Made by a program: the position numbers and the translations under genes
Assembly (NCBI RefSeq): GCF_910592395.1
Contig: NC_088324.1
Span: 3,722,001-3,786,000 of the forward strand
Source: Lineus longissimus
Taxonomy: Eukaryota > Nemertea > Pilidiophora > Heteronemertea > Lineidae
Direction: 5' to 3'
Length of the DNA stretch: 64,000 nucleotides
In this document: in pieces, positions 33,172 to 46,470 of the stretch
Position numbering within the stretch: the stretch's first letter is position 1
Layout of the letters: each line of letters opens with the position of its first letter
The notes under the pieces: model-generated
Told to the model about the DNA's origin: nothing
Databases searched by the model: none
The model's input: only the letters and a program-made list of their open reading frames with translations

Positions 33172-33992
33172 GTACAGTCCTACCAGAAAGTAAATGTCCA
33201 CAGGATTTTTTGAATATCACAGAGATAAAATAAGAAAATTAAAAATGCGGTTTTCAGCAGAGAATGGTATATCTAGTTGGTCATATATCTGTTGTATTTG
33301 GACACAGCTAATCCTCTCTCTTCATTAAGTAACAGGCAATTTTAACATTATGTAACAGACAATTTTTAAAATGCGCAAAAAGTCATTTTTGTATCTAATT
33401 TTATTTTCGTTCTTTTTTACAATGTATGGGTTAACTATGATGCAACAAATGTTATTTGCTTTCATTACTAGAAAATTCCTGCTAAATGCTTTCATTTTGA
33501 AGATTAGTTTTAGCTTGCTACAGGTGATTGGTTTTTCAGACAGCTGGTGACCTTTGAGAATACCCCTTATAGTCAGCAATGCGGTCATTTAGGGTATTCA
33601 TGGCCAACTCACCTCATACATGAAGGATTAGGAGGTCTTTATCAAAGATTATGTAAGAGATTAGCGAAAGCAAAAATGTGCATTTGTCATGACTATCGAA
33701 CACACTCTATGGAATTGCAAGTGCCAAAAAATGATGGACATAAAAAGCACACTTCATGGGCTCATAAGAATTTTTGAAAAGGCACATCTCACATGAAATA
33801 AAAAAAGTGATTTTTGGACTTTTGTTTAATTGCTTGTTACATAATGAAAGGATGGAATTAGGTGCATCCAAATACAACAGATATATGACCAACTATGACC
33901 AACTGCTGAAAACCGCACTTAAATATCTCTTTTTTTTCTCATAATGATATTTTTCAAAAACGGTGGGCATTTACTTTCTGGTAAAACTGTAC
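33172..33992. mobile_element. Terminal-inverted-repeat element, ~820 bp
   Basis: GTACAGTCCTACCAGAAAGT at 33172 is mirrored at 33992 (TTACTTTCTGGTAAAACTGT, AC). Similarity of the two arms continues inward for over 150 bp (GTCCACAG, TATCACAGAGATA, TTTTCAGCAG, TCATATATCTGTTGTATTTG and CATTATGTAACA blocks). The centre holds a 77-codon frame (33547-33777) that I do not recognise. Confidence 0.7.
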
Positions 33993-34109
33993 ACTCCGAG
34001 CTGTCGGTAATAACTTTATGCCTTTTAAAACAAGCTTAAAGTATAATAGTCGACTATTTATTGCAGTATGTTTGTTTTTCTTCTGGTTCACCAGTTAAAT
34101 ATTTTTATC

Positions 34110-34860
34110 TCACATGGTTGAGCTTATGTCGTCACGCCTTGTCCGTCGTCCGTCGTCCGTCGTCCGTCGTCCGTCAACAATAGGGGCACGTTTGCTCACT
34201 ATTGAGTCTAGAAAGTTGAAACTTGAAGATGCCTTATGACAACATGACTTGACACAAAAAATCATCGCCATTTGACCTAGTTTCTTGGCTCCAGGCGGCC
34301 ATCTTTGAAAACCTTATTTTGTCATTATCTCATGAACACTGACAGCTAGAACAATGACATTCTTTACTGTCAATACCTCTGATGAGACTACATGACATAA
34401 TATACGGGTTTTGATTTGACGTACTTTAGAAGGTCGCAGAGGTCAAACTCGAAAATTTCAGCGAAGATAGCACGTTTTGTCATTAATTGTCCTAGACTCT
34501 TCAAATTTGACATGTAGCAACCATTGGGCATCTGTACATATTAACAAAAACTCAGGTCAATGTGACCCATTTTTCCGGTGTAAGTAGGTCAGGTCATAAA
34601 ACTCAATGTCAGTTATATCAAGAAACTGTGTGATCATCAAAGGTGCATCAGTGATCGATATGATCGGCGTATAACATTTTGACCTTGACCTAGTTTCCAA
34701 GGTCAGAAAAGGTCAAACTCTAAAATTCCGCTGAAGTTGATACGTTTCATTACTATTTGTCTGAGATTCTTCAAATTTTATATGGAGACACCTATTGGGG
34801 ATCTGTATAAGTTGACCCAATTTAGGTCAATTGTGACCTAGTTTGTCAACATGCATATCA
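34110..34860 (+). repeat. AGGTCA-rich repeat, diverged subfamily
   Basis: Same plan as copies A and B: a CTCACATGGTTGAG hairpin, five CCGTCGT units, GGGGCACGTTTGC, TTGAAACTT, then repeated units ending in AGGTCA pairs. One pair (34431-34445) keeps the CAG spacer; another (34700-34715) is AGGTCA GAAA AGGTCA. The right end is not defined. Confidence 0.65.
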
Positions 34861-34869
34861 CAACACTTG

Positions 34870-36190
34870 CGGTTTTTTAATATGATATCATAGTGATTTA
34901 CCTTTTTCAAAAAAGGGGTTCCGTTAACTTTCGGATTAATAGCCTCGGAATCACATAAAACCAAAAACACATTCGACATTTAAACGAAAAAATATCAGCC
35001 CATTTCTGTTTGATTGTTTTATGACAGATCTGGCTAGTGATGTGATCAGATACATGTTGATTGGCTACCAGAAACATATCTGAGCAGCTAGGCCGGACAG
35101 ATGAGTCACGCGTAAATACTCTAACTTGGAAAATGGCCCGTATTTTCTATGTTTAATATCCTTCTTTGTTGTTCATTTTTGATTAATGTATACTAGTAGA
35201 CCACTCAGCCGCGAATGATGTTCATTATATATTTTGTAAAATAAAATTTAGCATTGACTGGAACCGGTTTTTGAGTAGTAAATGCAATAATTCATAGGTA
35301 TTTGGGAATGATGACGTCATCAGAGCGATCACCTTTCAGATTATTTTTAGCAACAATATTGGGTCATAAACACCGAGTATGTCGCCAATAACGTCTCATT
35401 TAACAATTGCCATCAAAAATGAGTCAAAGTAAACACTCTGTCGTGATCAAATTGTTGACATTGCATGCCCTCTCATGACGAAATATTGGATAAAAGCGTA
35501 AATTTCGATATAGACATTTTTGACATGTCTTTCAAGATTCATGACCATGTAAAACATACAGTTGTTACCGGACTGAAATTTACTTGAGATATTCATGGTA
35601 GTTGGTCATAGATGAGCACCAATTTTAGATACTTTCTGTGCGTCCATCTCCAAAATATACAAGAATATAAAGACAGGCAGTTTCTTCCCGAATAACCCGA
35701 TATCTTCTAATAGTAGGTACCGCCAATAATCATTTTTGTACTTTCTTTATGATATTTTAATCAGAAATTGCAAACTTTGCGCCTTTTTCACATCCCCTGT
35801 ATTCCAAGATCATACACATGCAATGTTCATGTATACTTAGACATTAACATAGAACCTTAAAGAAATGGCCGGCTTTTTATTTCAATAGGTTTATCATTCT
35901 CCTGTGTCATGAGCACATACTTCTGAAAATTTTGACGATTTTTTAAATTTTGTTGTTACTCTTTGGTATAAGAAAATATGATTTTCTTTAAGGGGTCAAT
36001 GAATTCCCAGCGCTCCAATTTCTTTCCCGCTCCCCGAAGCCGGCGGAATTCTGTGACGTCATTTCGATAACACCTCGTCAACAGGGTCACTGAGATCAGT
36101 GAAGGCAGTGTTGTTTTGCCAAGAGATGTCTGAAGCCTTGTATATTAAGCATTTTCTTTCCCATTTTTCGAAGCCACGTTAGGCAATGTT
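34870..36190. other. No gene seen
   Basis: AT-rich, no supported frame or repeat partner. Confidence 0.45.
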
Positions 36191-36195
36191 AGGAG

Positions 36196-36350
36196 AAATT
36201 ACGAATGTACGCAGTGTATTTTAAGAGTTCAAACAATAACGAGCAAGTAACGTCATTCGCCACCAAGGTTGATTGGGGCTCCCTCGATTCGCTGAGCAAC
36301 AAAGGATAATTCTCTATCCACAGCTAGACGTCACAGAACAGATCCATGAA
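36196..36350. repeat. Interspersed repeat shared with 44.5 kb
   Basis: ACGAATGTACGCAGTGTATT, CAAGTAACGTCATTCGCCAC and GATTGATTGGGG-like blocks, then a CCACAGCTAGACGTCACAG block, align with 44521-44690 in the same orientation. Confidence 0.65.
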
Positions 36351-36359
36351 ATAAAAAAT

Positions 36360-37655
36360 AATCGTTCGTTCACAAGGTGAAATAAACGTTTATTCAGTTC
36401 ACAAGGTGACCAGCAAAGAAATAAGCAACAGCCTGGTCTAAATCAGGTACTTCTCCGATCAAAACGAACCACGGAGTTGGATGGTGAACGCGTTTCGCTT
36501 TTAACTAAAACGGTACAGCAATCACCTACTTGGTTTAATTTGGCTGCCCAAACATGCTCAAACGTCAATAATGTTTTTACTTAAAAATATGTTTTTACTC
36601 AAATGTGAACAATGATGTATCACAAGAACCGAACCCAAATGTCATCTTTCGAAATAATGAAGGAGGGTCTCTAAATAATTCCTTGTTCTTGTTCCTCGCC
36701 TTGCTTATTTTCAGGAGAGTAACAAATCCGCCCCAGCATCTCGAGTAGTAGTATGTGTTGTGATGTGTCTTCATACTCCTTGGAGAAGATTTTTCACGCC
36801 CTCACCCCGGCGGATCGTTTATACTCCCATAGTTTGCCTTAGTTTTTGTGGCGTGCAGATTTTCAAAATCGAATTGGCCGCATACATTCTATCAACCGTC
36901 AGTGCAAAATTTAGCAATGAAGCAGTGCATTATTATGCAGAGGTAGATGGGAAGACCACACTACTAAGGCTAACATTTCAGGAGATTCCCTAATCCCATT
37001 CATGGCAGAGTTCGTCTGTTTGAAAAGATCATAATTCACTGCAAACCAACACGACGGTCCTTGTCAACATAAGCATACATAATTCGTATTGGTCAATAAA
37101 CTGTGACATGACAGAATAGTTGAGTGATACATCACGTTTCTCTTTGTCTTCACTTGCTATAACTTTGGTCACGAAATTACCAAGTGAATCAACTCCAAAT
37201 ATATTTTAAAAACCTCGGTTCCAGCCATATGTATCCTCCCATGCGCTAATTTGCAGACCACAGTCATGGAAATATTCCAACTGGGATGTCAATAAGAATT
37301 TTTAGTCTAAAATAAATGTACATTTTGGTCTGCATATTTCCTTAGTTCCTAACAACTGCCATTTAATCATTGCTGCATTTCAATACTGGATGCAAGGTTT
37401 CTGAATAGTGCCAACTTCCAACATAAGCTGTCTCTCCTACTATTCGTTCATCGTTCAATAATTCCTCATTATGCATGTCAAACTTTCTAAACACGTGTGA
37501 AATTTTTCACTTATTTCTCAAATTTTATGAAATTGATGGTGTGGCTAGTTATAACATGTGCAGTAAGTGTACTGTGTATATCATAGAATGTGCTGAAAGC
37601 GGTCGAATGGCGTGCTTGCTTTTGCATTGTAGGCGTATTTTGATGGTTTTAGTGG
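36360..37655. other. No gene seen
   Basis: Short frames only; nothing recognisable. Confidence 0.45.
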
Positions 37656-37661
37656 TGTTTA

Positions 37662-38277
37662 GGCTGGGTTCACATAGAACTGTACTATTCGGGTATTCGG
37701 TGCACGTTTTGCCAGGGCAAGCGGGTACCTGAAATCGAACAAGGAAATTTCACAATACCGGGTCACATAAGAGGGCACTATTCGAAAAGGTCGCATACCT
37801 GCGTATAGTATAGTATAGTGGGAATCGTGCGCGTTCGATTTTCGTGCAGCGTATACCACCCTGTTCAGAAGTGACCAAAGGAATTGGTAAGAACATGCAT
37901 TTTAATGTTATCTATCACAATTATTAAACGATTTATTGCATACTATAGGATAAGTTAGAAACAATAGTACTCATTTTTACTCATTTTATTGCAATTTCTA
38001 AGTACAGGCCTTCATTACATGTTTTATTACTAATCAACTAAATGATTCTTTTAATTAGCATATAGCGAACTTGTTTCTTTCTTTGGTCTTTGTGCCTGGT
38101 CAGCTTCATCCTCGGCTAAGAGGAGAAGAGCCAAATCTTCTTCGTCTGAACTGTCCATCTGATCGGCGCCAAAAGACGGAATACCGCACGCATGCTACCC
38201 TATGTGACTCGCCGTGCCCGTATAGCGTATAGCGTATACCGAATACCGTATACATGTAGTTCTATGTGAACCCAGCC
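37662..38277. mobile_element. PIF/Harbinger-type MITE with TTA duplications
   Basis: The 616-bp element has perfect ~20-bp terminal inverted repeats (GGCTGGGTTCACATAGAACT) and is flanked by TTA at 37659-37661 and 38278-38280, the 3-bp duplication typical of PIF/Harbinger. The interior has no transposase; subterminal GTATAG and GTATAGC words repeat. It would have moved using a transposase supplied elsewhere. Confidence 0.88.
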
Positions 38278-38284
38278 TTATGAA

Positions 38285-39750
38285 TCGTGTTTGTTTGGGC
38301 TGGCGCTGGCGCCCACGGACTGGTAAGAGGGATCTATTAGGGAAAAAATGACGGCGCGAGACGTGAGATTTATCCAAAATTCAGATTTCTGTGTTCAAAC
38401 CTCTTATTACTTAATCCGTCAATTTCAATATTAAAGTAATTTTCGAGTAAGCGAACATCAAACATACATTCGCAAAAGTGCCAAGTCGTTGTTTGAATAT
38501 CGAATTTTAAGTTTTGACTTCAAACGAACATTCCGTAACGATCCGCTCAGGTACAACTCTAGATCACTCCCGAACTCGGCCTATACGTTTGTTCATTCGG
38601 GCCCAACCCCTACGACAGACCTACCAACTCTCATGCACAGGAAAATGCAAGTGGCCCAAATTATCAAATGACTTTTAGGCATTGTTGTCAGTAAGCTCTC
38701 TTGTCATGTGAACAAAAGCGTTGAGTTTGAAAATGTAACAAATCGCGTTTTGAATAGCACACCAATTTGTCCAGGGAGTTAGTATATTGCTATGGTTTCA
38801 ACACAAATTATTTGACTTTAACCTCGAAATAGAATCACGGCGAATTTTACGGATAAACAGAAATAAATAGCAGCACAGTATAATTCAATAGTAATAGCAA
38901 ACCGTTTAAATTCGATTGGTTGCCACGCAGCACAATGACACATATCAACCTTATCCAATAATCCAGCCGAGTGACCTTTCAACTGACTCGTTATCCCAGT
39001 TAAATGCACTGTAGCAATCTGTATTTACTAAGCCTCCGCGTTAGGTTAAAGGCTAATTGGGTCTCACTCCTAAATCTCAGTCACGCGAAACAATCAGTCA
39101 TCTCGATGATAGCTTTGATGAAATCGACAAGATAGGAGAACTAAACAAGGATCGACCGATCAACCTGAAAGACCCAAGGCGTTATTGAGAATTAACTGGC
39201 AGAAAGGGTTCGTCAATTAAATTAAATTTGGATTTTCGCAATTTGAATTGAAAGTATGACGACACTTCGTATATGAAATTTAGATTTCTGAATGACCGAT
39301 ACATTGAGTTTGGATTGGCTGGAGTTAATTTTAAAAGCCACTAATCAGCTATATAGTGGTGAGGAATTCCTAGGATGTCAAAGTTTGATTCTGTCTCAGT
39401 AATACGGATCGCAAGAGGACACCCGTGGTCAAATGGTGTCAGCCTGACCGTTTTTGCATGTGCTTAACTTGAGCTATTTCTTTCGGATGTCCCTTGGTGT
39501 TTGGTTGCACAGTCCTGAGTCGGTGGTTTAGCCTTACCGCATATGACTTGGGCCCGACGCGACTACTTCTTCTTCCTATTGTGCCTGTGCAAAAGATTAG
39601 AGAAAGATGGTGTTGATAGTGCCCACCTTGACACTATACACGTGGTTCAGCAGGCTGTTGAATTGTATCGTGTGGACAATCTCGTCGGACCACTTACATA
39701 TCGTATGACTACCCGGACTTACCGGTCGCAACGTGCCCAATAATAGTAAT
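38285..39750. other. No gene seen
   Basis: No coding or repeat feature I can support. Confidence 0.45.
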
Positions 39751-39751
39751 A

Positions 39752-40207
39752 ATAGTGACTTTCAGCACCGTCAAATCGTAACACTTATCTGTATGAAAAA
39801 TACGTATGGCGACTACGGGTAAGTGATATATAAGCAGGACACAAAATGAGCTTCAGCATTGATCGATAATTCATCAGTGTGCAATTTGTGAACAGCTGAA
39901 GAGAAACGTGGCAATGATAACGCCTCTCATTTCTCCGAAAAAAAACATCAACGTAATCGTCTATACTTCTCAAATCATGATAAAGCGATGGAAGATTCAT
40001 AGCAGTCTCAATTTAGCTGAAAAATCCAGGTTGAATTGTTCAATACCATATTTAGTGCTTCCCGCATGGAATACAGTTCTTGCGTTTTTTCGTATACTTA
40101 TGCAGAAGCACCAGTCGTCCAAACTACACAAACTGATGACGTCGTTCGCAAAATCGATAGGGATACGTTATACGGGCTGGAGATTCGACGGTGCTGAAAG
40201 TCTCTAT
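39752..40207. mobile_element. Short terminal-inverted-repeat element
   Basis: GACTTTCAGCACCGTCAAAT at 39757 is mirrored at 40202 (GACGGTGCTGAAAGTC), with flanking ATAG/CTAT also paired. Interior without recognisable coding content. Target duplication unclear. Confidence 0.6.
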
Positions 40208-40419
40208 TGATACCATGCCGTTATGTAGAAAAGAGCACCGTTAAATGTGGCATATGCCCCCGACATGTGTGTTTTCTGTGCGTGTGCTTGTGTCTGTGTG
40301 TGTGATCAAGGATGAATTCTGGGTTTGTGTTTGCTGTACAGGAAGTTAAAGAATACGAAAGGAAGAGTAGTTGTGGTGGCGATATTTCCGGTCGTCCTCT
40401 AGTGACTATACCAATGTAT

Positions 40420-40850
40420 CGCAAAAAGTTTGAATGGAACGGTCAAGGCGTTTGCAGTTATCAAGCGGAAACGAAATTGAAGATATTGCTGCCGTTGCGG
40501 CCGCTTCGATAAAATGGCGGTACAGATAATGGAAAGGAAGTGTCTTCCATTGACAAACAATGTACCACAGAAAGTTTGAATCGAATGGCGAAGGCGTTAA
40601 CCAGTTAAAGAGCAGAAACGAAATTCAAGATGGCTGCCATGGCGGTCATGTTTGAGAAATGACGACGCCGATTTTCAAAAGGAGCCTTCCTTGAATGACT
40701 TTCAATGAAACGCGAAAAATTGGGGTCAATCGCCCAAGGCGTGTGTCAGTTATCGAGCGGAAACGGATTTCAAGATGGCTGCCATGGCGACCATGTTTGA
40801 GAAATGACGACGCCGATTTTCAAAAGGAACCTTCCCCTATAGTAATGGCC
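40420..40850 (+). repeat. Three tandem ~145-bp units
   Basis: The block AAGGCGT..CAGTTA..GCGGAAACGAAATT then AAGATGGCTGCCATGGCGG recurs at about 40447, 40591 and 40736. The last two units also share TTTGAGAAATGACGACGCCG and TTTTCAAAAGGA.CCTTCC. The first unit is the most diverged. Confidence 0.75.
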
Positions 40851-40859
40851 AAGTAGCAA

Positions 40860-43180
40860 CAAAAACCGGACCGCTCAAGAGAGGCGTTTTTCTGATAATT
40901 GACGGAAAGTGGAAAGTCACCAGACACCGACGCACGGGCCACGACATATTGCCTCCGATTTTTGTCACGTGCTTTAAAAAGGACCAACGAATAGGGATAA
41001 CAAGCTAAATTTCCCAGGTCTGAAGCATTGCAACAGCCCTGGGATAAAAGGTAGCTGTTACCTAAGGTATTTTACTTGATGGCCACACTCAATATCCCCA
41101 TCAGACAAAGGTGCCAATCATACATAAAATGCCGAAACACCACGCAACGCCTATTGTCGTGATCTCTCATGAATAGAACTGATTTTAAATTTAAACACTA
41201 AAAAACTCGTGAGCATGGCTAGTAAGAAATAGCATGGACGTTTCTTTCTCTCCGTATATTGGTATTTTGAAAACAAAATTACAGAAAATGCAAAACACGC
41301 CAGCCAGAACTGTCACAAAGACCCCACGTTTCGCGAGAGTTTTACACTCTGCATCTGGAGTCTTCCGGCTGATTCCATCCAGGTCGGCTGGACATTTTTC
41401 ATGGACATTCGGCAGCCGTATTGTGGACTAGCCTGCATGCAGAAATACGCTCATTCGTCCACTAATTGGCATCAATCTGATAACAAGCGCCTCATGAAAT
41501 TGTCACTGGGCGACGTCCAACATGCGATCATACTGTTTCAACACTGTCACGACCAGTATCCTGCATTTAAGGGTGTCCCCGCACAGCTAGATATTTGATC
41601 CTCAAACATTATCAGATTACACAACACACCGCTTACGAATCTAAAGCCAAGAGAAGCAATGAAACAAGAATCAAAGTCATTATTTCGCCATGCCATCATC
41701 TTTGCTACGAATTGTTCATGACGTAACAAGGTTAGTAAACATCAGCTCATAGACTGAGTCCTCGGGGCGAGGGTTTGATTCAATTTGCATACAGCTTGCT
41801 CGATGAAATGCCGAGAAAATCATGGCGAGGCATTCCAATGACGAATCCCGTGGGATTATGCCTTGATCGATCGATGCTCATGTCGGCCGCGTTGACGAAG
41901 TGTGGAATGCGGTTCACCGTGTATGACATGTACGTTCTCAAGTGATGCAATAAACCTACAGAAAGTGACACGTTGGATGAGACTTTTCTGGGTTAAGAAT
42001 TAACCTCCTCTGTACCTCACTACTCAGGTTATCATGACAATTTAGAGTAACCGCAAACTTTATACGAACACCTTTTTCTGACGCGTCAAACATGGAATGA
42101 GGGGTCGCCGGTTTCGTTTGGCAAATTCAGAGACCCGCACAAGATGTGCCAACGATATTCCGAGGCCTTAACTGAAATCAGCCATTGATAAAAGCCAGTA
42201 TCGAATGTATCTATGCTAATCAATCATGCATAGCAAATGTATACCAATTCACAAATGCACGTGCCTACCTGATATCTCACTGTCCCTGTGGTCACAATGC
42301 GATGCACTGCATGCAGTATCATAAACAAAGTGATAACTACTTGTTGTCACGAGGGTCTGATGAAATATTCGACATTCAGTCCGGGCTGATGATATTTTGA
42401 TGGAAATCTATGGTTATTGTAAAAGCCAATCCTTGCGAAAAACTTCAATAAAATTTGGTATCTTGGGACCACATCACAAAAGGTACTTAGGTCTCACACC
42501 ACATCCTCTAGATTAGACGTGACTTCAGACATACGCCAGATGCACACTGAATCCAAACACTGGCACCAGATCTATGGAGGTAGGGTCCCCAGAAAGCTTT
42601 CTAAGCCGCTTCCAAGGCATTTTCTCCGCTCTGATGCTAGTAGGTGACGCCACATGTGATACCATCCAGATCCTGCAAACAGTCAAATAACAGGCAAAAC
42701 ATTTTGATAATTTGGCCAAGTTTATGTCGCATTTTCTCAAAGGCAAATAGTTTTTGGCAGATAAGCCACGAGATAGGCAATTTGATGTAATTTTAAGATT
42801 AAACGAAAACAAATGGGGTCATCACGGCGCAAGGTGTTGATCAGGAATACCTCAAATCGCGCGTGTTATTTTTGACGAGCCGACGCACTTAAGTCGCTTG
42901 ATCGAAGCCCCAGTCTCACAGCAAAATCATTGCGCCTTACACGTTTTGGTTGATAGCAGGCAAATTTATGTTGCTTTACTTCACTAAAGCGGATCTGCAT
43001 GACAAGCAAACTTGATTGGTAGACATGGCTCGGCCGATTTAAAGGAACTACTTATGATCGGATTGGAAATATTGAAAAGATTTTAACATAATAATCTAAA
43101 TAAGGTAAATATCTAAATACTCAATTAAATCAAACAAATATTATCTCTGAAGAAAAATTACCGCCGCTAAAGGACTAGTG
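40860..43180. other. No gene seen
   Basis: Several short frames on both strands, none with recognisable content; no repeat partner found in the window. Confidence 0.4.
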
Positions 43181-43187
43181 GTATTAT

Positions 43188-43320
43188 TAAGGGCAATGTT
43201 ACCCAGCTGTCGGCTGCCCAGTTACCTCCCTTTCTACATAAGTAGTTTCCATTAACAAATTGCACAAAACAAGGAAAAATCCAAATTCTGACTGATGCTA
43301 TTCCGATGTTGACTCCGATT
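43188..43320 (+). repeat. AAGGGCAAT / GGCTGCCC repeat, copy 3
   Basis: AAGGGCAATGTTACCCAGCT through GGCTGCCCAGTTACC, TTCTACATAAGTAGTTTCC, AACAAATTGCACAAAA and GATGTTGACTCCGATTTT follow the order of copies 2 and 4. Confidence 0.78.
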
Positions 43321-43329
43321 TTTTATCTT

Positions 43330-44510
43330 ATTTTGTTTATTTATTCAAATTCACTACGCCATACAAAATATTTATACATAAAACAATTTGATCACAAATA
43401 CAAACACGGCGGAGAAGGGGCAATAAATAGGCTATAGCCTTAAATTTAACTGCCCTTTACACGACAAAAACATTCATTGATTGTCTGCTGGCCCCATAAT
43501 AATAATAATTATCATTATGTATTGTGGACCCCAGCCAATACACCGTGCTCAACGCTGCACACCATGCTGAACTTGAGATAGGGCTGAAGCCACATCCATC
43601 CAACCATGCCGGTGTGACAGCGGATATAGTCCCCCTGGAGTCATAGTCCGGTAGCATTGTATTTGACCAATTAAGCAGCATGATCTATTGTACCGCTAAC
43701 CCTAACCAAAACATTTAGCAATGCGGGCTATTGTTACACGGACTATCAGCCCTAGGACTACTATCCCCGCCACACCGGCAACGGTTACCCTAACCAACTA
43801 TAGTCTATAGTCCTGGTATAGCGGGGACATGCGTTTATTCTATTGGGTCTAACCATATCATATTATGTCATTTGTTATCAGTTGGGATTTAACACATGTT
43901 GTGACCATCGCTAGATGATTTAATATTGCCAACGTGTACTTTAAAGAGAGTTCCGGAATAGCTGTCTAAGTGGAAGGTACGGATGCCAAACTCGACACTG
44001 GATGGTCCAACTCATTATCAATCCAACTCAGTTCAGGTGATCAATAAACTAGAGGCCGTACACAACTCCTGCTGCATTGTTTGTTCGTCCCAGATCTTCC
44101 ATCGGTCTGGGAAAGGACAAGAACTCGTCTCAGTTTGAAGTCAGCCCACTTCAACACTTTCTGCGGAATTGATAAAGATAAATATGGCAGAAACAGCATG
44201 TTTTGTGCCATTGCGTTCATCATGGTGGCATAGGAAACTGTGCTCCGATTTGATAGTACGGTCTGACATAGGGAAGTTTTATCCTCCATATTATTGCAAT
44301 TTAAAAAAAAAACCGATCTAACCTTAGAGGGACTAATGGGGCTGAAACTTTAGAACATAGTCCCTCTAAAACATTCGTCGTCGCCATATTATTGTGTCAT
44401 TTTCCTTAGTTTTGACATCTCTTGACTACGTTTATATTACGGCCGCAACTCGGATTAACCTGGTAATCATACATGTAGGTTGAAATGCCGACTTTTGTAG
44501 CCTCGGGTGT
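43330..44510. other. No gene seen
   Basis: A short AATAAT run (43496-43512) and a CTAACCCTAACC pair; no coding feature supported. Confidence 0.45.
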
Positions 44511-44520
44511 CCCTTAAAAG

Positions 44521-44770
44521 ATGACGAATGTACACAGTGTATTTTATGTATTCTAACGATACAAGTAACGTCATCCGCCACCGAGATTGATTGGGGTTCT
44601 CCCCGATTCGTTAAGCAACAAGAAAAAAATCACTTTCCACAGCAAGATGTCAGAGATGATGTCACAGTGCAGATCCATGGCTCCAGACAGCGCCTTACTA
44701 GTGCATCGATCCACATGGAGAGGATCGACGCATAGAGGGCTGACTCGGCTAAATTGAAAATTGAATTCTG
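44521..44770 (-). repeat. Mosaic repeat joining the 36.2-kb and 49.1-kb families
   Basis: The first ~170 bp match 36196-36350. The following CGCCTTACTAGTGCATCGAT and TGACTCGGCT blocks match the reverse complement of 49110-49185. So one longer repeat family spans these copies, each truncated differently. Confidence 0.65.
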
Positions 44771-44774
44771 TCTG

Positions 44775-46180
44775 GAAGATGAATTCCAATGGCTTCTGTC
44801 ATAGGAGACTGGTTAATGAACGTTGACGTGCTTTACTTATACTCATTTGAATAGTGAGTGGCCCACTGCGTAACCATGGTCCGTTCTTGATGGTCCGTTC
44901 TCGATTTTTTAAGGATTTTTGATTCAACGGGTTACAGTAGAAGCCATTATATACAAAAGTTCGCTTCAGGCATCTTCAGTGACCTTAGTATAATTTTTTT
45001 ATACGTATCATGGGAAATGATATCGAGAATGTGATTTTAAATTTGAATATTATCAAAAATATAAATCGCATATTATCTACCACATCACCATCAGTTGAAT
45101 CTGAGTTCATTTGGTTTCTCTCCAAGTACGTTCTATCCATATCTGCAGAAAGCATTGTAATAGTCATTTACATTTTCGGCACTTTTGCAAACAAGGAAGT
45201 AAATGTTCATTTGGCCGTCAACCACATCTTTCCCTGATGACATTCCAACATATGTCCATGATATTTTGATATTCAGTGATGGTGTAAATAAGGAGCTTTG
45301 CTCTCAAGTCGCTGAAGCCAAACAGTTTTTTAACATATTGGCAGCTTAGACGTGCATTGTAGATTGAGTGTTCTCTCGACACAAAGGGAATACCATAATA
45401 ATGTTTATGGCGCAACCAACAAAATGTTTCATGAGAAGGGGAAACGGTGCGCAAATTTCAACCATCATACGGGGAGTGCTTCTGGCGCAGCGTCATCGTC
45501 TCGTCAAAGATATGGCCTCATCGTGATGATTGTACGCAATTGTACCGCTGGTGCCGAAATCACTGCAAAGAATGTTCTTGGCATACTGAGAAAAAACATT
45601 GTCAATCGTATTGAAACATATGATTATGTATATGTTTCACTGGCAGCAGCCAACAGGAACATCCTGGGCATCAATGATAATTTCAATATGAGCTAGAATG
45701 TACATCTTTGCAGGAATTTTGTAGTAAGATTCTTTCAGTCGCTTTTTTCATAGTAGTCTAAGTCTTTAGCTCCAAGGGGTTAAATAAAAATTATGAATTA
45801 ACTATGCAATTATGGGCATGAAATGACACATTTTTACTCTCACGCATAGTTTTTCATCCAGACAATTAATTACACATCGCCAAGCTTGAACTAGATTTGA
45901 TAATGAGGAAGCGCTATACTGTAAACATCCGCCATCCTTAACGGGTAACAGTAGGATAAAATATATGATGACATTGGGTTTTGCATATTCAGTTACTGCA
46001 CATGAGCATCCAACGGCTGTTGTATTATTACTAAGTGTTCTGGTTAGAAAAACATTTCTTGGTTTATTATGCATAGTATATTAGAGCGAAATATTTGTTT
46101 AGTATGCAAAGCGGCATTGCACATTTTCATTGGTAGTTTGCGATATACTGCAGAGTTACAAGTCAGGACATTTTGCCACT
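44775..46180. other. Possible coding relic, otherwise no gene
   Basis: Frames at 45010-45237, about 45202-45348 and 45352-45696 (all plus) follow one another in different phases and have fairly protein-like composition, which could be an old gene with frameshifts. I recognise no domain, and overlapping minus-strand frames weaken the case. Confidence 0.3.
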
Positions 46181-46190
46181 TACAGAAATA

Positions 46191-46209
46191 CCCCCCCCCC
46201 CCCCCCCCC
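46191..46209 (+). repeat. Run of 19 C
   Basis: Homopolymer; similar runs are at 15907-15919 (G13), 20788-20804 (G17), 31266-31278 (C13) and 50831-50845 (C15). Lengths may be unreliable. Confidence 0.9.
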
Positions 46210-46276
46210 AATCTGGCATCAGAAGCTATAAGGTGTATTACAGGCACCAGTAGGACTTACTTTTTCGACTAATATC

Positions 46277-46470
46277 CGGTTTCTCTAACATTTCTCCGAC
46301 ATTGTCCGACTTTTCTCCGACAAGGACTTCCCAAAAAGCCTTTGATTTTAAATGTCTATTTTGGGAAGTCTTGGTACTTTTCACAGGTGTTCTAAAAATC
46401 CGACCTTTTGGACAACGTCGGAGAAATGTCGGACAATGTCGGACAAATCAGGAAAAAGTAAGAGAAACCG
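46277..46470. mobile_element. 194-bp foldback MITE
   Basis: CGGTTTCTCTAACATTTCTC at the left and AAGAGAAACCG-like sequence at the right, with inner TCCGACATTGTCCGAC mirrored as GTCGGACAATGTCGGA. Arms cover about 44-52 bp each around a ~100-bp centre, nearly the whole element. Confidence 0.75.

Noticed and set aside
40990-41010. TAGGGATAACA, like half of a homing endonuclease site
   Set aside because: Only the first 11 bases agree; the rest diverges, and no homing gene is near.
43693-43712. CTAACCCTAACC, like telomere repeats
   Set aside because: Only about two units, not an array; compatible with chance.
45202-45350. YVHDILIFSDG in a plus-strand frame, resembling the Gypsy reverse transcriptase active site
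   Set aside because: The first active-site Asp is His and no further RT, protease or integrase motif is found around it.
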